A stretch of DNA of 64,000 bases from Salimicrobium flavidum (GCF_900156645.1 NZ_FTOC01000002.1:332906-396905), one strand, 5' to 3'; positions 49,933 through 59,135 are shown, counted from the stretch's first letter. Translations and numbers: made by a program. The notes: a model not told the origin generated them from the letters alone.

Positions 49933-50478
49933 ATGGCAAAAAAACTAGTGAAACAAACAGGTACATCAACCAACAAAGGTCCGAAAACTGAGAATGAAAA
50001 AAGAATGGCTGAGGCTTGGAAGAAGAAAAGAGAAGAACAAAAACATCAACAAACGGAGAAGGATCTCGACTTAGATATTGGAGAAACACAACAAAGCAAC
50101 AAACAGGCAGAACATCACAAACAAGAAGGTAAAATTGAAACAGAAGAGAAATCGGAAAGAAGAAAAGTGAAAGTCAGTCCAGAAAAGATGAAGAAAATCC
50201 AACAGCAACAAAGCTCACAAGACCAGCAAGAAGGACAACACACGTCCAACCGAAACGTGACTGTACAAAGAGAGGAACCTGAAGAACAACCGCAGAAAAG
50301 TACGACTTCGAAAGCCCAAAAGGAACTCACATTCGAAGAACGGCACGATCGGTACACCACCTACGTGGAAAAAGGTCTTCATAAGAAGTTGAATCACTTG
50401 AAAAATGTTCATGGTCAATCGAAAAGTACGGTCATCAATCTAGCCCTACAAGAATACTTCCGAAAGCACAACCTGTAA
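49933..50478 (+). CDS. Probable ribbon-helix-helix DNA-binding protein
   Basis: A 181-residue protein: a long Lys/Glu/Gln-rich low-complexity N-terminus (residues 1-130) and a C-terminal segment of about 45 residues (RYTTYVEKGLHKKLNHLKNV then KSTVINLALQEYFRKH) that fits an RHH fold, as in plasmid partition or copy-control proteins. GGAGAGATTTAC precedes the ATG at 49933. The first recombinase gene follows. Confidence 0.65.
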   Translation: MAKKLVKQTGTSTNKGPKTENEKRMAEAWKKKREEQKHQQTEKDLDLDIGETQQSNKQAEHHKQEGKIETEEKSERRKVKVSPEKMKKIQQQQSSQDQQEGQHTSNRNVTVQREEPEEQPQKSTTSKAQKELTFEERHDRYTTYVEKGLHKKLNHLKNVHGQSKSTVINLALQEYFRKHNL

Positions 50479-50547
50479 AATACCTGTCCCTTACACTCAT
50501 TAAGAGTGTAGGGGACTTTGTTTGTTCAAGCGAAAGGGGGAAGGTGG

Positions 50548-51438
50548 ATGCCAAATGAGCAATCGAATGGTCTCTTAAAAGATTTTACCAAGTGGCTCCA
50601 TGAAGATGGAAAAGCAGTAAAAACCATCGAGTCTTACGTGAATGATGTTGAGAAGTTTCAACAATTCCTAACTACGACAGAGGAAACAGGTCCTCTTACC
50701 CGATACGGAGTGGTCCAGTACCGTCAGTGGATGGATAATCAACTAGCCATCTCGACAATCAATAAGAAAATTAACAGTCTGAAAGTATTCAATGATTTTC
50801 TAATCGAGGCAAAACATCTGGAACATCAGGTCGTGTTTCCGAGGAAGGATCAGGTGAAAGTAGCCCACGGAAGTGAGAAGAAAGTGAAAGTGCTTGATGA
50901 ACATCAGGTGAATCAGTTGCTTGCATATGTCGAAAATGGAAAGAAGGTAAGTAAACGGAATAAGGCGATTACCTACGTTCTATTATATTGTGGATTACGT
51001 GTGAGTGAGCTCTGTTCCTTGACCGTCGATGACATGGATTTCTTAAGCCGAGTCGTTACGGTTAGAGGGAAAGGGGGCAAGTACAGGGAGGTTGGACTAC
51101 GTCAAGACGTCATTGATGTGGTGAAAGAGTACATGAAAGAGGAACGTGTTCAGAATCCTCATCATGAAAGTAAATACCTTTTTCTAAGTCAACGTTCTCC
51201 TAAGATGCACCGGGAAGCTGTTGGATATTGGATGAGGAAGGTGGGGGAGGAATTAGGATTTCACCTACATCCTCATAAGCTTCGACATACCCTGTTCACT
51301 AAATTAGTGAAGTCAGGGTCAGGGGTGGATTTATCGTTAATTCGGGATATCGCTGGTCACTCTTTACTCCAAACCACTGCCCAGTTCTATTTTCACCATT
51401 CCCGTGAAGAAAAACAAAATGCATTGGATAGCCTTTAG
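50548..51438 (+). CDS. Tyrosine recombinase 1 (XerC/D-like)
   Basis: A 296-residue site-specific recombinase. An N-terminal SAM-like core-binding domain (residues 5-95) precedes a catalytic domain with Arg151 (GLRVSEL), Lys175 (RGKGGKYR), His243 and Arg246 (HPHKLRHT), His271 (AGHSLLQTT) and nucleophile Tyr281 (AQFYFHH). All catalytic residues are present. AAAGGGGGAAGG precedes the ATG at 50548. It may integrate or resolve the element. Confidence 0.92.
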   Translation: MPNEQSNGLLKDFTKWLHEDGKAVKTIESYVNDVEKFQQFLTTTEETGPLTRYGVVQYRQWMDNQLAISTINKKINSLKVFNDFLIEAKHLEHQVVFPRKDQVKVAHGSEKKVKVLDEHQVNQLLAYVENGKKVSKRNKAITYVLLYCGLRVSELCSLTVDDMDFLSRVVTVRGKGGKYREVGLRQDVIDVVKEYMKEERVQNPHHESKYLFLSQRSPKMHREAVGYWMRKVGEELGFHLHPHKLRHTLFTKLVKSGSGVDLSLIRDIAGHSLLQTTAQFYFHHSREEKQNALDSL

Positions 51439-51456
51439 TTCAAAGGAGGGAACACG

Positions 51457-51834
51457 TTGAGAAGCATTCAGTCGTTAAATGACATTGAATATGTAAAATC
51501 ATTGAGTCTGTTTTCGCCTTCCATGATGGATAAGGTGGAGGCGGACTTTTTTCTGTTTCATGAAGCATGGGGAGAAGGTGATGTCCTGTCTTTTCATCTT
51601 TCCTTTCACCAGTTCCTTCAATTGGTCGAATCAGAAGAAGAAGTCAAAACTCATTTAAATCCCATCTTTTTCGAGTACGTAGACGTGTACGAAGACGTGT
51701 ACGAAGACTTATTCATCTTAGGCATCCGAAATGACCAAGACATACAGCTTTTCTACGTTCCATTCGGAATTCTAAGTGAATCCATGAAGAAATCGTTCCT
51801 AAATCAATCAGAAATGAAGGCGGAAGGAGATTGA
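51457..51834 (+). CDS. Accessory-element protein of unknown function (125 residues)
   Basis: Starts with TTG at 51457 after AAAGGAGGG. Acidic, no recognised domain. A 12-base in-frame duplication encodes VDVYEDVYEDL. It is one base from the next gene, so probably cotranscribed with recombinase 1 and the DUF960 gene. Confidence 0.65.
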   Translation: MRSIQSLNDIEYVKSLSLFSPSMMDKVEADFFLFHEAWGEGDVLSFHLSFHQFLQLVESEEEVKTHLNPIFFEYVDVYEDVYEDLFILGIRNDQDIQLFYVPFGILSESMKKSFLNQSEMKAEGD

Positions 51835-51835
51835 A

Positions 51836-52135
51836 ATGATGTTTGAACCAATCAAGCCAAAGTACATGACGAAGCGAGTGGCCGATGAGCTTAATGTTGA
51901 ATTACTGGGGTGGATCGTTCACTATCTTGATGTTCATTTTGAAAAGTTATCGGATTACCTACAAGTGTTTGAATTCTACGTAGAAGGTTCAGAGCAATGG
52001 GTGGTTCAAAAACAGGAGGTTCCTGATCGAAAAACAACCATCAAGGTTGAAATCGATGGAAAACCATTGAAACGAACGGTATGGACCTTAGACCAAGAAG
52101 ATCATGTGATGATTCTGTTTCCGAGTGATTACTAG
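51836..52135 (+). CDS. DUF960-family protein
   Basis: A 99-residue protein. The pattern KYMTKRVADEL, DYLQVFEFYVEG, VQKQEVPDRKTT and HVMILFPSDY matches DUF960, a family frequent on phages and integrative elements of Firmicutes, function unknown. GGAAGGAG lies in the end of the previous gene. An alternative start is the second Met. Confidence 0.7.
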   Translation: MMFEPIKPKYMTKRVADELNVELLGWIVHYLDVHFEKLSDYLQVFEFYVEGSEQWVVQKQEVPDRKTTIKVEIDGKPLKRTVWTLDQEDHVMILFPSDY

Positions 52136-52150
52136 AGAGGGGGATGTAAG

Positions 52151-52213
52151 GTGTTTTGGACCATTGTAATTGAAGTGGTTAAATTAATCATTACTGAAGT
52201 CGAGAAGAGGTAG
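52151..52213 (+). CDS. Possible 20-residue hydrophobic peptide
   Basis: GTG start after GAGAGGGGGATGTAA; the product is MFWTIVIEVVKLIITEVEKR. A hydrophobic helix with a charged C-terminus fits a small membrane peptide or type I toxin-like peptide. A bidirectional hairpin follows. The evidence is the ribosome site, compactness and terminator only. Confidence 0.35.
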   Translation: MFWTIVIEVVKLIITEVEKR

Positions 52214-52223
52214 AACTCAACAA

Positions 52224-52250
52224 AGGTGGGAGTATTCTCCCACCCTATTC
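52224..52250. terminator. Bidirectional terminator
   Basis: GGTGGGAG and CTCCCACC pair around TATT between convergent units. T-rich sequence follows on both strands. Confidence 0.75.
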
Positions 52251-52754
52251 CTATTTTGGATTAAGAACCTGATGGAGTTCTTTTTTGAGGTCTTTCTTCA
52301 ATTCCTCAGAAACGTGCAAACAAATTGAGCCGGTAGGACCATTAATTGCGTACGACTGTGATTTATACTTACCGTTTTTAATGAGGTCACAATAGTCTTC
52401 AAGTAACTTACACAGCACCGGTGTATACGAGGGATCTTGACTCCTCATCAATAAAATAGTGGTGTTCATTTCATCCCATTTAATGGCATCTGCCTTCTTG
52501 AGTGTTAACAATAGCTCTTCTTTTTTCCTTTGAATTAATGCTAAATCCCCAAGGACATAATGTCCTTCCTCATCTCTTTTAACATTGAGAACCTCTAAGT
52601 CACGAGAAATAGTGGACTGATTAACATAAATGCCATAATGTCCTTCAAGGGCAGAGCAGAGGGCTGCTTGGTTGCTTTGCTTATGTTCTTTTGGGAGAAT
52701 TCTTTCTTGAATGATCTCCTCAATCGCTTTTCTCCGATCCTGTAATTCACTCAT
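52251..52754 (-). CDS. ArgR-family transcriptional regulator variant
   Basis: A 167-residue protein. The N-terminal winged helix (SNQAALCSALEGHYGIYVNQSTISRDLEVLNV, then GHYVL) follows the ArgR/AhrC DNA-binding domain. The C-terminal part differs from the arginine-binding domain: it lacks the GTIAGDDT-type hexamer and arginine motif, so the ligand may differ. AGGAGGC precedes the start on the reverse strand. It is divergent from the 225-residue gene across a palindrome-rich region. Confidence 0.75.
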   Translation of the reverse strand: MSELQDRRKAIEEIIQERILPKEHKQSNQAALCSALEGHYGIYVNQSTISRDLEVLNVKRDEEGHYVLGDLALIQRKKEELLLTLKKADAIKWDEMNTTILLMRSQDPSYTPVLCKLLEDYCDLIKNGKYKSQSYAINGPTGSICLHVSEELKKDLKKELHQVLNPK

Positions 52755-52837
52755 AGATAATGCCTCCTAAAAAATTTGATGCAATTTTCGACTCTTTACA
52801 ACCCTCATTTTTAGCCTTTTCCCATAGAAATACTGTG

Positions 52838-53006
52838 GACTGTCCGTATGCAGAAAGTATTCGACTGCATACGCAGTCTACTAGAGGATTAAACACTATG
52901 AAAAAGAGCTTGATAGTTCTAATACAACCCATACTATTCAATATTATTGCATACATGCATTAATAAGTGAATATATGCGTTTTACCTATGATTATTATGC
53001 ATGTAT
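52838..53006. promoter_or_regulatory. Divergent regulatory region with two inverted repeats
   Basis: The first repeat is GACTGTCCGTATGCAG (52838-52853) facing CTGCATACGCAGTC (52865-52878). The second is a perfect 10-bp pair ATACATGCAT (52951-52960) and ATGCATGTAT (52997-53006). Both share the core TGCAT/ATGCA and lie between the ArgR-like gene and the gene at 53040, so they are candidate operators of the regulator. Confidence 0.6.
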
Positions 53007-53039
53007 TATAAGGTCACACCACTAAGGGAGGAAGAAATA

Positions 53040-53717
53040 ATGAAAAAAGAATTGCTTCAGCAAAAAGAAGAAATGGTACGCCAAGGGTTTGAAGAATTGC
53101 TTCAATCAGAGGAGGTAATGGAAATGAAGGAACTACAGGGAGAATGGAACGGAATTTCCGCAAAGCAAATTTATAGCGAATATCAGGATATGAAATATGA
53201 AGTATTAGAAAACATTGAGCGTTTTGGTTATTTAATGAGTGATTTAGTAGAAGAATCTCAAGAAGTGGTAGATATTATAAAATGCGATTTACATGTTGCT
53301 TATTCTCAACTTGGTTATCAGGGGCTAGTGGGAAGACTGAATGAGCAAATTGAGAATTCGCATTTTTGCATCAGTTTTGAAGAAGAAGATTTCAGCGTGA
53401 TGAACGGTGGTTTTGAGGATATCTACGAGGGTTTGTTTATCCCTTACCAGACATTAAGCATTAGAAAACCATTCGATCATGCGGAACTTGCCGATTTAAT
53501 TCACCTTATGAATAAGGTATGTCAAGTAGAGAGACTAGAAGTCAATGACACACACATTCTAGCAGACATATCTGCTCATGAGGGCCCATGTGTAGATTCG
53601 ATTGCAACAACTGTGGATGCTGTTAATAATCTAATCGGTCCATATTTAAAACAGCAAGTCGAAAAATTAAATGTTACAGACTATCAATTGGATTTTGTCA
53701 TCAGAAAAATGTATTAA
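53040..53717 (+). CDS. Accessory-element protein of unknown function (225 residues)
   Basis: An acidic soluble protein with a helical N-terminus rich in Glu, Lys and Gln. GGGAGGAAG precedes the ATG at 53040. Divergent from the ArgR-like regulator and likely controlled by it. No recognised domain. Confidence 0.65.
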   Translation: MKKELLQQKEEMVRQGFEELLQSEEVMEMKELQGEWNGISAKQIYSEYQDMKYEVLENIERFGYLMSDLVEESQEVVDIIKCDLHVAYSQLGYQGLVGRLNEQIENSHFCISFEEEDFSVMNGGFEDIYEGLFIPYQTLSIRKPFDHAELADLIHLMNKVCQVERLEVNDTHILADISAHEGPCVDSIATTVDAVNNLIGPYLKQQVEKLNVTDYQLDFVIRKMY

Positions 53718-53846
53718 AAGCTGCTGCCTGCCAGCAACAGCTCTCACAAAAAGATAGAAACTTTGGCGTGGTGTAGCTGCCACTACCCAAGCCTCCATAT
53801 TACCATGTATGGTTGAACAACCATAGATTTAAGAGGAGACTGCAAA

Positions 53847-55643
53847 ATGTCAAAAAATGAAAAGAAAGCAGAAGAACGCTTCGGCAATTACAAGCTTACA
53901 AATAAAAAAGTCATTTACATTGATCCAGAAACCAAAGAAGAGTCGGTCATCGCTAAGCACTTAAAAATCCAATCCATCCTAGAAAACTTGGAGAATGGTG
54001 AAATTAGATTGAAATTGGAATTCTGGTATAGAGGACAAATGAAGATCGAAGAAATTGCTAGATCACAACTAACCAGCTATGAACTACCAAAATTATTGGA
54101 CACTGGGTTGGACGTATTCGACCACAAGGCAAAGAAAGTTATCTCTTATTTATCTGTTCAAGAAGAGTATGCACCATTAGAATACAATCATTCTCATGTG
54201 GGGTGGGCAGTTCACGAAGGAAAACCTGTCTATAAACACCTTAAGGCTATCAATACGGATGGTTCTCTTACTTCTAGCTACATTGGGGAAGAGCCCCCTC
54301 TTAAGAGTACAGGAACACTAGAAAAATGGAACAGCCTCATTAATCAGGAAGTGATAGGTACTCCTACGTTGGAGTTAGCGTTGGTCATGGGCTTCAGCAG
54401 TGTGATTGTAGGCTTAATCAATATCGACGGGGAAATTGATTCCCTAGTCTTTCATTTATGGGGGGATAGTACTAAAGGGAAAACAACAGCAGCTAAACTA
54501 GCGGTGTCACCTTTTGGTAAACCTTCAACGACTGAAGGTTTAATCAATACGTGGAACGGAACCAAGAATTCACTAATATCGAAGGTGAAGAACAATCACG
54601 GCATTCCTTTTGTCGTGGATGAAGCTTCCGTCAACAGCATGAAGGATTTTACTCAAATGACCTACCAATTGGCTAGTGGAATAGAAAAGTCCCGATTGAC
54701 GAAGGAAGCGAAGCTTAGAAAACCAGAAACCTGGGCGACAACCATCATTTCTACAGCAGAGAAATCTTTAGTTAGCAATTCTAGTCAAAACGTAGGACAG
54801 CTCATGAGAGTATTTGAGTTTGAAGAAGTGACCTGGACTAAAGACGCCCCTAATGCCGATCGTTTGTGTGATGGAATTACTCTAAACTATGGCCATGCAG
54901 GTCCGCTTTTTGCGGAGCATGTAGCTGGTTTGGAAGAGGAAGCCCTGGTGACCAAATGGCATGAATGGACAAAGTGGCTGTACAAACGTATTGAAGAGTC
55001 ACAGGGAACCGACCGTTTTACACATCGAATCGCTAACAAACTTAGCATCCTCTTACTAACAGCCGACCTTGTCAAAGAGGGTTTAGGGTTACAGCTAAAC
55101 ATCGATGGCATTGCTGACCTATTGCTAGAGCAAAATGCACAAACCGCTGACTTACGAGACATTGGTGGGAAAGCGATGCAACTGGTGATTGGTCAAATCA
55201 TTGAACACAAGAGTAAGTTTGAAAAAGAGCATACACCTGGTGATTTTGATGCTTCCTCCTACGAATGTTGGGGGCGACTGAAGCACGTGGGAAATCAGGT
55301 AGAGGTGTCGGTCTTGCCACATAAATTCAGGGAAATCTTGCAGAAGTGTGGGTTTGAAGACGAGAAAGTTGTGCTGTCGAACTGGAAGGCCAAAGGCTAC
55401 CTTATTCATGACAAGGGTAAAAATCAGAAAAAGACGACCGTCCATAATGCTGACGAAAAGCATAAACACAAAGATAAACGCACACCAACCATTTGTTTCC
55501 GTGTCCCCCGTCAATCTTTAAGTCTTGAGACGGACGCACAACCTGCTAGAAATCGTCCACAGCCAATGCATGAGGCTATAGATGAAGCAGTGGACCAATT
55601 CCTTGAAAATAATGAACAACATGAGGAGGGTGATCCATCGTGA
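53847..55643 (+). CDS. DUF927-domain ATPase (helicase/primase-like)
   Basis: A 598-residue P-loop protein. The DUF927 domain covers roughly residues 100-420, with Walker A GDSTKGKTT (206-214), a Walker B-like PFVVDEA (254-260) and a QNVGQLMRVFE sensor-like segment. The C-terminus (490-598) is charged and probably flexible. DUF927 proteins of phages, pathogenicity islands and integrative elements are replication helicases or primase partners. AAGAGGAG precedes the ATG. The stop overlaps recombinase 2. Confidence 0.85.
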   Translation: MSKNEKKAEERFGNYKLTNKKVIYIDPETKEESVIAKHLKIQSILENLENGEIRLKLEFWYRGQMKIEEIARSQLTSYELPKLLDTGLDVFDHKAKKVISYLSVQEEYAPLEYNHSHVGWAVHEGKPVYKHLKAINTDGSLTSSYIGEEPPLKSTGTLEKWNSLINQEVIGTPTLELALVMGFSSVIVGLINIDGEIDSLVFHLWGDSTKGKTTAAKLAVSPFGKPSTTEGLINTWNGTKNSLISKVKNNHGIPFVVDEASVNSMKDFTQMTYQLASGIEKSRLTKEAKLRKPETWATTIISTAEKSLVSNSSQNVGQLMRVFEFEEVTWTKDAPNADRLCDGITLNYGHAGPLFAEHVAGLEEEALVTKWHEWTKWLYKRIEESQGTDRFTHRIANKLSILLLTADLVKEGLGLQLNIDGIADLLLEQNAQTADLRDIGGKAMQLVIGQIIEHKSKFEKEHTPGDFDASSYECWGRLKHVGNQVEVSVLPHKFREILQKCGFEDEKVVLSNWKAKGYLIHDKGKNQKKTTVHNADEKHKHKDKRTPTICFRVPRQSLSLETDAQPARNRPQPMHEAIDEAVDQFLENNEQHEEGDPS

Positions 55644-56509
55644 ATGCCTTGTTATGGAAAGTAGCAGTTGAGAAATTTGTGTTATGGATGATTAGCATGG
55701 AAAGGAGTCAACAAACCATTGATGGCTATCAGAAGGACCTTAAGATGATAGGCAACTACCTGGCTAAGAGGTATAACACGCAAGTATTTATAGAAGACAT
55801 CACAACGGAGGACTTAGAATCTTACCTTTATATGCTGAAAGAAGAAAAAGGATACCAAGCATCTAGTCGTAACCGTCACCTTCACACGATGCGATCGTTC
55901 TTTAATTTCTGTATAAAGAAAGAATACCTGACCCGAAGCCCTGCGGCTGCCATTGAAAAAGTAAGGGTCCAGCAAAAAGAGCGTGATTTTTTGAGTGATG
56001 AGGAAGCGGATACTTTGATTGAAAACATCGATCATGAACTGATTCAGTTTGTCGTCAAGGTCCTTAACATGACGGGATTACGAATCTCTGAATGTTTAAA
56101 TCTAACTTTGCATGATGTTGATTTAGAAAATAAACGGATTCATGTGCGACACGGTAAGGGAAATAAAGACCGTTTTGTCCCTATTAACAACCACCTAGCT
56201 CCGATGCTTGAAAACTACAAATCACATACACGTGTACGTACACAATCTAACTACTTCTTTGCGACAAAGAAGACAGGGCGTTTGTCTCCTGTCTACGTTA
56301 ACCGTGTCCTTGGGGAGACCGTTGAGAAGCTTGGATGGGAACGTAAGATTACTGCCCATACATTCCGTCATAGCTTTGCTTCACGACTAAGTCGACGAGC
56401 CACCTTAGGGGACGTACAGAAAATTTTAGGACATTCTAATGTGAAGACAACCTCCATATACTTGCATTCAACTTACGATCAGTTGGAGGAGGCCATTAAT
56501 ACCCTGTGA
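55640..56509 (+). CDS. Tyrosine recombinase 2
   Basis: A 289-residue recombinase with Arg148 (GLRISEC), Lys173 (HGKGNKDR), His240 and Arg243 (AHTFRHS), His265 (LGHSNVKTT) and Tyr274 (SIYLH), so it should be active. The GTG start at 55640 overlaps the DUF927 stop by four bases and follows GAGGAGG, which couples the two. It differs widely from recombinase 1. Confidence 0.92.
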   Translation: MNALLWKVAVEKFVLWMISMERSQQTIDGYQKDLKMIGNYLAKRYNTQVFIEDITTEDLESYLYMLKEEKGYQASSRNRHLHTMRSFFNFCIKKEYLTRSPAAAIEKVRVQQKERDFLSDEEADTLIENIDHELIQFVVKVLNMTGLRISECLNLTLHDVDLENKRIHVRHGKGNKDRFVPINNHLAPMLENYKSHTRVRTQSNYFFATKKTGRLSPVYVNRVLGETVEKLGWERKITAHTFRHSFASRLSRRATLGDVQKILGHSNVKTTSIYLHSTYDQLEEAINTL

Positions 56510-56553
56510 TTCATCACAGGGTCCTTCATTTCATTACGAAAGGATGATGAAAG

Positions 56554-57321
56554 GTGACAGAGGTAGTAGAACAGAATCCATTAGAAGATGAACGTGTCAG
56601 ACTCATTCTCGACAGCATGTCAGAAGGTAAAACCCGAGACCAACTAGCAGAGCAGTTAAATCATAAAAATTATAAAACTTTAGACATTTACATGCGACGT
56701 AAAGGGTTTACTTGGGATAAACAAGATATGACCTATAAGTTGAAAGTAGACGAGGACACCACGCCACCTTCAATAGACCGAACCAAAGCTGGCAAAGTGG
56801 TAATGCTTCTAAATGATGAAGAACACAATGTACGCACTGTAGCCCAAAAGTTACGATTCCCCGATCATTTAGAGATGGCCAACTACATGAAGGGGCAAGG
56901 ATACGAGTGGAGTGAGGATCAGGAAAACTACATCAAACGCATTGGTAAAGTCGAACACCCAGCTGAAGACATCAAATTTTCGGAGGATGAGAGGACAAAA
57001 AATGTTGGGGTGGATGCCCCTGTTTTGGAACAAAGTACAATGGATCGATACGCTTCACTCTTGCACTTTCTCGAGCAAAACGAAGATCAATTGGTTGAAC
57101 TCTTGTCTACCAATCCGTCTTCCGCTAAGCTCCCCCGTTATACCTTACCTGGTGCAGCGGCGACTAAAACGGTTCAAATGATGTCAAGCTTGAAGGAAGT
57201 AGTGTCCGCATATAGCCAAGAATACAACATTAGTCAGCGTGAGGTGTTCGAGGTGGCCCTCATTGAATTCTTTGAGAAGTACGGATACAGTCATCAAGTC
57301 GATGTCTTGCTGAAAAGATGA
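56554..57321 (+). CDS. Protein with two homologous HTH-like repeats and a C-terminal RHH-like segment
   Basis: A 255-residue protein starting with GTG at 56554. Residues about 14-62 and 78-128 are internal repeats: each has a helical part (RLILDSMSEGKTRDQLAEQL; KVVMLLNDEEHNVRTVAQKL) ending in a matching GFTWDKQDMTYK or GYEWSEDQENYIK. The C-terminal 45 residues (VSAYSQEYNISQREVFEVALIEFF) resemble an RHH or Arc-type helix pair. It probably binds DNA, perhaps with recombinase 2 upstream. Not recognised as a family. Confidence 0.65.
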   Translation: MTEVVEQNPLEDERVRLILDSMSEGKTRDQLAEQLNHKNYKTLDIYMRRKGFTWDKQDMTYKLKVDEDTTPPSIDRTKAGKVVMLLNDEEHNVRTVAQKLRFPDHLEMANYMKGQGYEWSEDQENYIKRIGKVEHPAEDIKFSEDERTKNVGVDAPVLEQSTMDRYASLLHFLEQNEDQLVELLSTNPSSAKLPRYTLPGAAATKTVQMMSSLKEVVSAYSQEYNISQREVFEVALIEFFEKYGYSHQVDVLLKR

Positions 57322-57325
57322 TGTA

Positions 57326-57365
57326 AAAAAGTAGTTCCTACTCTAATGGGGACTGCTTTTTTTTA
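57326..57365 (+). terminator. Terminator of the DUF927-recombinase 2 unit
   Basis: AGTAGTTCC pairs with GGGGACTGCT around the loop, then eight T. The next 170 bases to 57537 contain no gene I can support. Confidence 0.8.
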
Positions 57366-57537
57366 CATCGCCCCGATGGTCCGTCCCTGCCGACACCACT
57401 CCTAACTCCATGGGACACAACAAAAGGACAAGAGCGTCCCTGTCGCCCCGGAAGAATTCTAGACATTTTAGAAAGTATTTGTTTTTTTGTAAGGGGTAAA
57501 GGTCTTAACGGTCTTCCTTTTTTAGTGTAATTATAAG

Positions 57538-57840
57538 TTATTCTTTCATTTTTTTGATGAGTATATCTTCCGCTGCTTTTACGTTTTCCCGATCTTCGAG
57601 GAGGACATGGCAAGGGTAGGTAGTTACGATTTCCCCCTTTTGTATGGCTTCTTTGTAGTCTTCTGTTTCTCCGAATTGGACCATTGGAAAACAGGCAATG
57701 TGTTGCCCTTCAGGATCGGCTCCTCTCCAAGAGACTAATCCATAAGACAACCGGTAGTGACGCTTCTTGTCTTTCCATTCTCCATGGCTGGATGGGACAA
57801 GGATGTGACTCCACTCTTCAAGTACTGGTGATTTTTGCAT
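57538..57840 (-). CDS. 100-residue protein of unknown function
   Basis: A soluble protein beginning MQKSPVLEEWSHILVPSS, with a preceding AGGAGATGATGAG on the reverse strand. No recognised domain. It stands alone, convergent with the preceding unit. Confidence 0.6.
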   Translation of the reverse strand: MQKSPVLEEWSHILVPSSHGEWKDKKRHYRLSYGLVSWRGADPEGQHIACFPMVQFGETEDYKEAIQKGEIVTTYPCHVLLEDRENVKAAEDILIKKMKE

Positions 57841-58016
57841 CTCATCATCTCCTTTTCTTTGTTTATACCATTATAAGTAAGTAGATGGGAGATGGAAAAT
57901 GCTATTTAAGTGATTGAAGTAGTAATATTGCTATGATGATTATAGGAAAATCTTAAAATTTCTCTATTATTCTTAGTTTTATATAAAGGCTATTCCATAT
58001 GAAAATTTAACTTGCT

Positions 58017-59135
58017 CTATTGATTGGATTTATTCTTTCCACCTCTAGGATATCCTGAGACATCCTTCCCCTTTTTATTCGTATATCCAGAAACCCAATG
58101 CTTTATTGGAGGTTTTCGGTTTTTAAACTTTACACCGGTGGATTTACTTTCATCAGAATCAGAGTTGCCAGTACCTTTTTGAGTTAATTCATCTATTTTG
58201 TCATTTACTAAAACTCTAGCTACCTCTATCGTTCCTTTTAGAAGTAACTTTGAAGAACCTATGGCAAGTTTCTTAGATGAAGATATTAATTTTTTCTTTA
58301 CTCCATTTTTTGGAAATCTTACTTTGTATTCCCATCTACTTCGAGAGGTATTATTATTTTTGCCTACTGTTTTTATTTTGGCGTTTTTTGCTTCCGAATC
58401 ATTTGCCCGAAAGTATATCCACGTTGTTTCAGAAGCTCTAGAAGAAAAGGAGGCAGATGAAGATTTTGCCTTGTCCACTCTGGTAGGTAAAGGAGTATCA
58501 ATGGAATGTCCTGATACTTCCTCTAAAAAGAGTTCACTTAGATAAGTCAGAAGTTGCCCTGAATTACCAGTTAGTATTTTTCGTCTTGGGTGTTTCATTT
58601 GAATTTCTTTAAGGCGCTCTTGTTGCTTAGGTGTAAGCTTTGCAGGATTTGAAAGAAGATTATTAAAATCATAAAAAGATATATTATTATCAAAGCATTT
58701 TTCCATTTGTTTCAGTAAATAATCAACTGAACCGGTCTTAACATCAGGTCCAGGCACACATTTCAGTCCTTTTTCGGTTTCAATTATGTGAAGCAAATCA
58801 GCTTTTGAGGTGGGATCTGGATTTACCATTGTGAATTTCACATTATTGTCTACTTTCATTGAATTATAGAGATAACAAGTTACCCATTCTGCTAGGTGAC
58901 CTTTCCATTGATTGTAATAGCAAGATTTAGAAGAATTAGACAGGTAGCGAAAAGTGTCTAGTGGTGAAGAGGGGGAATCTACCATTTCTCGAAGTCTTTC
59001 ATCCGAATAATTAATGTGATTTTGAGTATTAGCTCTAATCCCATCTATTACAACCATTTTATATTCATCAGGAATGTAAAATTTTTGCAGTAAAAAAGGT
59101 AAGACCTGTTTTGCTTCCATCTTGGGATCTGTCAT
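58017..59135 (-). CDS. Possible nuclease-like protein, partner of the divergent gene
   Basis: A 372-residue cytoplasmic protein. The N-terminal half has KADLLHIIE (Asp113) followed by PGPDVKTG (Asp131, Lys133), compatible with a PD-(D/E)XK core, and a helical GHLAEWVTCYLY before it. The C-terminal half is basic and Ser-rich, ending HWVSGYTNKKGKDVSGYPRGG. AAGGAGC precedes the start. It faces the gene at 59269 across 133 bases. No family was recognised; the nuclease reading is tentative. Confidence 0.45.
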   Translation of the reverse strand: MTDPKMEAKQVLPFLLQKFYIPDEYKMVVIDGIRANTQNHINYSDERLREMVDSPSSPLDTFRYLSNSSKSCYYNQWKGHLAEWVTCYLYNSMKVDNNVKFTMVNPDPTSKADLLHIIETEKGLKCVPGPDVKTGSVDYLLKQMEKCFDNNISFYDFNNLLSNPAKLTPKQQERLKEIQMKHPRRKILTGNSGQLLTYLSELFLEEVSGHSIDTPLPTRVDKAKSSSASFSSRASETTWIYFRANDSEAKNAKIKTVGKNNNTSRSRWEYKVRFPKNGVKKKLISSSKKLAIGSSKLLLKGTIEVARVLVNDKIDELTQKGTGNSDSDESKSTGVKFKNRKPPIKHWVSGYTNKKGKDVSGYPRGGKNKSNQ

